64,000 nucleotides of DNA from Acidobacteriota bacterium (GTDB lineage: Bacteria > Acidobacteriota > Blastocatellia > Chloracidobacteriales > Chloracidobacteriaceae). The number at the start of each line of letters is the position of its first letter. Within the stretch, counting starts at the first letter, position 1. The translations under genes were made by a program, and so were the position numbers. The notes under the pieces were generated by a model, which ran no database searches, was not told the origin of the DNA, and worked only from the letters and a program-made list of their open reading frames with translations. The DNA is taken from assembly GCA_016208495.1 (NCBI GenBank), contig JACQXX010000116.1:1-64000 (forward strand), written 5' to 3'. Shown in pieces: positions 61,971 through 64,000 of this stretch.

Positions 61971-62957
61971 ATGAAAAAAAGTCCCGTACTCACACTCAAA
62001 CGAAAAATGAGAGAAGCCCATCTGGTCGCCAAAGGGCTTCTCTCAACCTCCCACCCTATCCTGGTTCACATTATTCCAATGCGTCGGTGCAATCTGGCCT
62101 GCACCTATTGCAATGAATTCGATAAGGTATCGGATCCGGTCCCACTGGATGTGATGTATCGGCGAATTGATAAACTGGCTGAACTGGGCACCACGATTGT
62201 GACTGAAAGTGGTGGCGAACCCATGATGCATCCCAATATTTACGACATCATTGCGCGCGTTCGAAAACACGGAATGATGTCAGGCATTATTACGAATGGG
62301 TATTATCTTTCTCCGGAACGGATAAAACTTCTGAATGAAGCCGGATTGGAATACCTCCAAATCAGCATTGATAATGTCACGCCAGATGAAGTTTCACAGA
62401 AAAGCCTGAAGGTTTTGGATAAGAAATTACAGAACCTGGCTCAGTACGCCGAGTTTGAAGTCAATATCAATTCCGTCATTGGTGGGGGAATCAAAAACCC
62501 ACAGGATGCCATCACCGTTGGCCGCCGCGCAGCCGAACTTGGGTTCTCAGTCTCAGTGGGAATCATTCATGATGGGCACGGCCATCTCAAACCACTGACC
62601 CCTGACGAAGCTGAAGTGTATCGCCAACTGAAAAAGATTGGAAAATCAGGACATTCGCAAATTACTCAGTTCCAGGATGCGCTGGCTGAAGGACGTCCAA
62701 ACCAGTGGAAGTGCCGGGCTGGGGCCCGATACCTCTATATCTGTGAAGATGGGCTGGTGCACTATTGTTCCCAACAACGCGGCTATCCTGGCACACCGCT
62801 TGAAAATTATTCGCGGGAAGACATTATTCGCGAATACAACACCCCAAAATCCTGTGCCGATTACTGCACGATTGCCTGTGTTCACAAAGTCTCGAAAATG
62901 GATTTCTGGCGTGACCCTCAATATCATCAACCAACAATGGTTGAAACTGGAAAATAG
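61971..62957 (+). CDS. Radical SAM protein
   Basis: About 328 residues from the ATG at 61971 (the frame opens at 61869). The cluster motif CNLACTYC (C-x3-C-x2-C) is near residues 41-48, followed by [11 protein letters not shown] (the GGE motif). A C-terminal cysteine set, [20 protein letters not shown] and CADYCTIAC (first segment shortened to its Cys ends in function), suggests a SPASM-like auxiliary cluster. HYCSQQRG resembles YYCSQTRG of the protein at 47832-48941, so the two may be related. Substrate unknown. It stands alone upstream of a repeat element and tRNA-Leu. Confidence 0.9.
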   Translation: MKKSPVLTLKRKMREAHLVAKGLLSTSHPILVHIIPMRRCNLACTYCNEFDKVSDPVPLDVMYRRIDKLAELGTTIVTESGGEPMMHPNIYDIIARVRKHGMMSGIITNGYYLSPERIKLLNEAGLEYLQISIDNVTPDEVSQKSLKVLDKKLQNLAQYAEFEVNINSVIGGGIKNPQDAITVGRRAAELGFSVSVGIIHDGHGHLKPLTPDEAEVYRQLKKIGKSGHSQITQFQDALAEGRPNQWKCRAGARYLYICEDGLVHYCSQQRGYPGTPLENYSREDIIREYNTPKSCADYCTIACVHKVSKMDFWRDPQYHQPTMVETGK

Positions 62958-62963
62958 CTCTTT

Positions 62964-63125
62964 GAATGAAGAATGAAGAATTGAGAAAGTGGTGAGCGGT
63001 TCGTACCTGGTGTTTAGGCGTCAATATTTTCCAAGAACCAGGAACCAGGAACTAATACCAGTTTGTAATCAGTAGATCGTAGTCAGCAGCCAAATTCTTC
63101 ATTCTCAATTCTTCATTCTTCATTC
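62964..63125. repeat. Inverted repeat with GAATGAA heptamer arms
   Basis: The left arm (62964-62987) and right arm (63102-63125) are perfect 24-base complements made of GAATGAA-type heptamers. The interior contains GAACCAG heptamers (about 63035-63050) and copy B of a 35-bp repeat. It ends nine bases before tRNA-Leu. Confidence 0.9.
63055..63089. repeat. 35-bp dispersed repeat, copy B
   Basis: Matches 52475-52509 at 31 of 35 positions; it begins ATACCAGTTTGTAATCAG and ends GATCGTAGTCAGCAG. Confidence 0.8.
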
Positions 63126-63133
63126 CGTTCCCC

Positions 63134-63215
63134 GGCCCGGTGGTGGAATTGGTAGACACGCAGGTCTTAGAAGCCTGTCTCGCAAGAGGTGTGGGTTCGA
63201 GTCCCACCCGGGTCA
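63134..63215 (+). tRNA. tRNA-Leu (anticodon UAG)
   Basis: An 82-base class II tRNA. The acceptor GGCCCGG pairs with CCGGGTC with one G-U, and A is the discriminator base. The D-loop has GGTAGAC. The anticodon stem CAGGT/GCCTG encloses CTTAGAA, giving UAG. A long variable arm follows (TCTCGCAAGAGG), and the T arm is GTGGGTTCGAGTCCCAC. CCA is not encoded. Confidence 0.95.
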
Positions 63216-63260
63216 TCCGAACTTATGAATGACGAAAAGGTCCAATCCGGCATCAGTGCT

Positions 63261-64000
63261 TTATCCTCTGCGGATCCTGGACTGTAACTCTTCAGCCCGT
63301 GACTTCTCCCGTAACGCCTGAGCCTGGGCGGTCGCCATCGCGGTCCGTTCCCGCGCCAGTTGCTCCAACAGTTGTTGATTGCGTTTTTCAAGCGCTTCAA
63401 TCCGCCCTCCAGTTGTTTGTGATTGGCCTTTGACTTCATCCAGCCTGGCCACCACCTCGGCATACTCTCGCTGTAATTTTTCCACCTTAAGACTCAGGCT
63501 TTCTTTCTCAGAGCGCTCAGCCTCCAGCGCTCGCTCCAGCGACAGCACCAGTGAGGAACTTTGCGCCGCTTTCGTCTGGGCTTCGATTGATTTGCGCTCT
63601 TCTTCATTGGCCCGGGTCTGGGCCAGTAACAACTGCCGCTGAACGTCTTCCTTTTCCTGTTGCAAATCAAAATTATGGACCTTCAACCGCTGGTTTTCCC
63701 CTTGCAGGACGTCACAGTCCCCGGCCATCCGCTCCAACTGGGTTTGAAATTCTTTCACTGAAGCTTCCAACTCCTGAACCCGATCCTCAGCATCGTTGAC
63801 CTCAAGCGCCTGGGTCATCACCACCGAATCCACTTCCTGTTGAACCCAGGTGTATGCCGCAAAAGAGACTTCACGGGCAAAGGTTTGGGTTACCTGCTGA
63901 AACCACTCCGGGACTTTTCCCTCCCACTCCTCTTTCTTTTTTATTTCCGGTAACGGAGAGCGCAACGGCTCACGAGTCCGAAATGGTTGCCCGATGCCAG
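63261..64000 (-). CDS. Coiled-coil protein, 5' end beyond the window
   Basis: The frame is open from its stop at 63261 to the right edge without a stop, so the gene continues outside and the apparent TTG start at 63965 is not needed. The visible 246 residues are a long, highly charged coiled coil from about the middle onward (EDRVQELEASVKEFQTQLERM, and repeated E/K/R/Q heptads), preceded by VPEWFQQVTQTFAREVSFAAYTWVQQEV (core PEWFQQVTQTFAREVSF). No enzymatic motif or membrane helix is visible. The lost N-terminal part could contain a recognisable domain. Function unknown. Confidence 0.7.
   Translation of the reverse strand, partial: GIGQPFRTREPLRSPLPEIKKKEEWEGKVPEWFQQVTQTFAREVSFAAYTWVQQEVDSVVMTQALEVNDAEDRVQELEASVKEFQTQLERMAGDCDVLQGENQRLKVHNFDLQQEKEDVQRQLLLAQTRANEEERKSIEAQTKAAQSSSLVLSLERALEAERSEKESLSLKVEKLQREYAEVVARLDEVKGQSQTTGGRIEALEKRNQQLLEQLARERTAMATAQAQALREKSRAEELQSRIRRG

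Overview
The window reads as chromosomal DNA of an Acidobacteriota bacterium, probably of the Blastocatellia side of the phylum. This is inferred from family content: a VWFA-related Acidobacterial-domain protein (2002-4191), a GWxTD-domain protein (20407-22092), DUF4388, DUF2378 and EutN-type genes, and intergenic DNA rich in 7-8 bp tandem repeats arranged as long inverted repeats. No rRNA gene or CRISPR array is visible. The only RNA gene found is one tRNA-Leu (63134-63215).

Layout. 1-123 is the 3' end of a transposase-like gene. 231-12005 holds a TIGR01777 epimerase and then mostly minus-strand genes: a small membrane protein, the VWA protein, a YycJ-like metallo-beta-lactamase, an M16 peptidase, a secreted protein, two zinc-ribbon membrane proteins, a DUF4388/J-domain protein and an OGG1-type glycosylase. 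12151-22092 holds uvrA, an M48 protease, a 1277-residue P-loop ATPase resembling DUF6079/BrxC-like proteins, and the GWxTD protein. 22221-29049 holds an MFS transporter, a Nudix-dihydropteroate synthase fusion, a TPR protein with a zinc-protease motif, and the DUF979/DUF969 membrane pair. 29650-33431 is a two-gene NACHT NTPase plus HEAT-repeat unit, followed by a gene-free stretch with a 46-bp perfect palindrome. 34011-46040 holds ruvA, an NtrC-type regulator / beta-propeller / ABC ATPase / recN operon, a bifunctional-nuclease-family gene, parA-parB, a candidate parS and a XerD-type recombinase. 46239-64000 holds a DUF2378 protein, a sugar-epimerase/radical-SAM pair, a dienelactone hydrolase, ssb, a GT39-type glycosyltransferase, coaBC with a REC-histidine kinase, an orphan EutN shell protein with a Cys-rich partner and glpX, an outer-membrane barrel, a PDZ-containing histidine kinase, a second radical SAM gene, tRNA-Leu and a partial coiled-coil gene.

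Most of the window is housekeeping: DNA repair (uvrA, ruvA, recN, OGG1-like), chromosome segregation (parAB, parS, xerD), cofactor synthesis (folP, coaBC) and signalling. The parts most worth attention are (1) the NACHT/HEAT pair, which looks like a split NLR-type defence system; (2) the solitary 1277-residue ATPase; (3) the Nudix-DHPS fusion, joining two folate-pathway activities; (4) the orphan microcompartment vertex gene; and (5) several families of non-coding inverted repeats. One of these, about 211 bp long, occurs three times and in one copy supplies the last codons of a glycosyltransferase gene. All functional calls come from reading motifs, without database searches.
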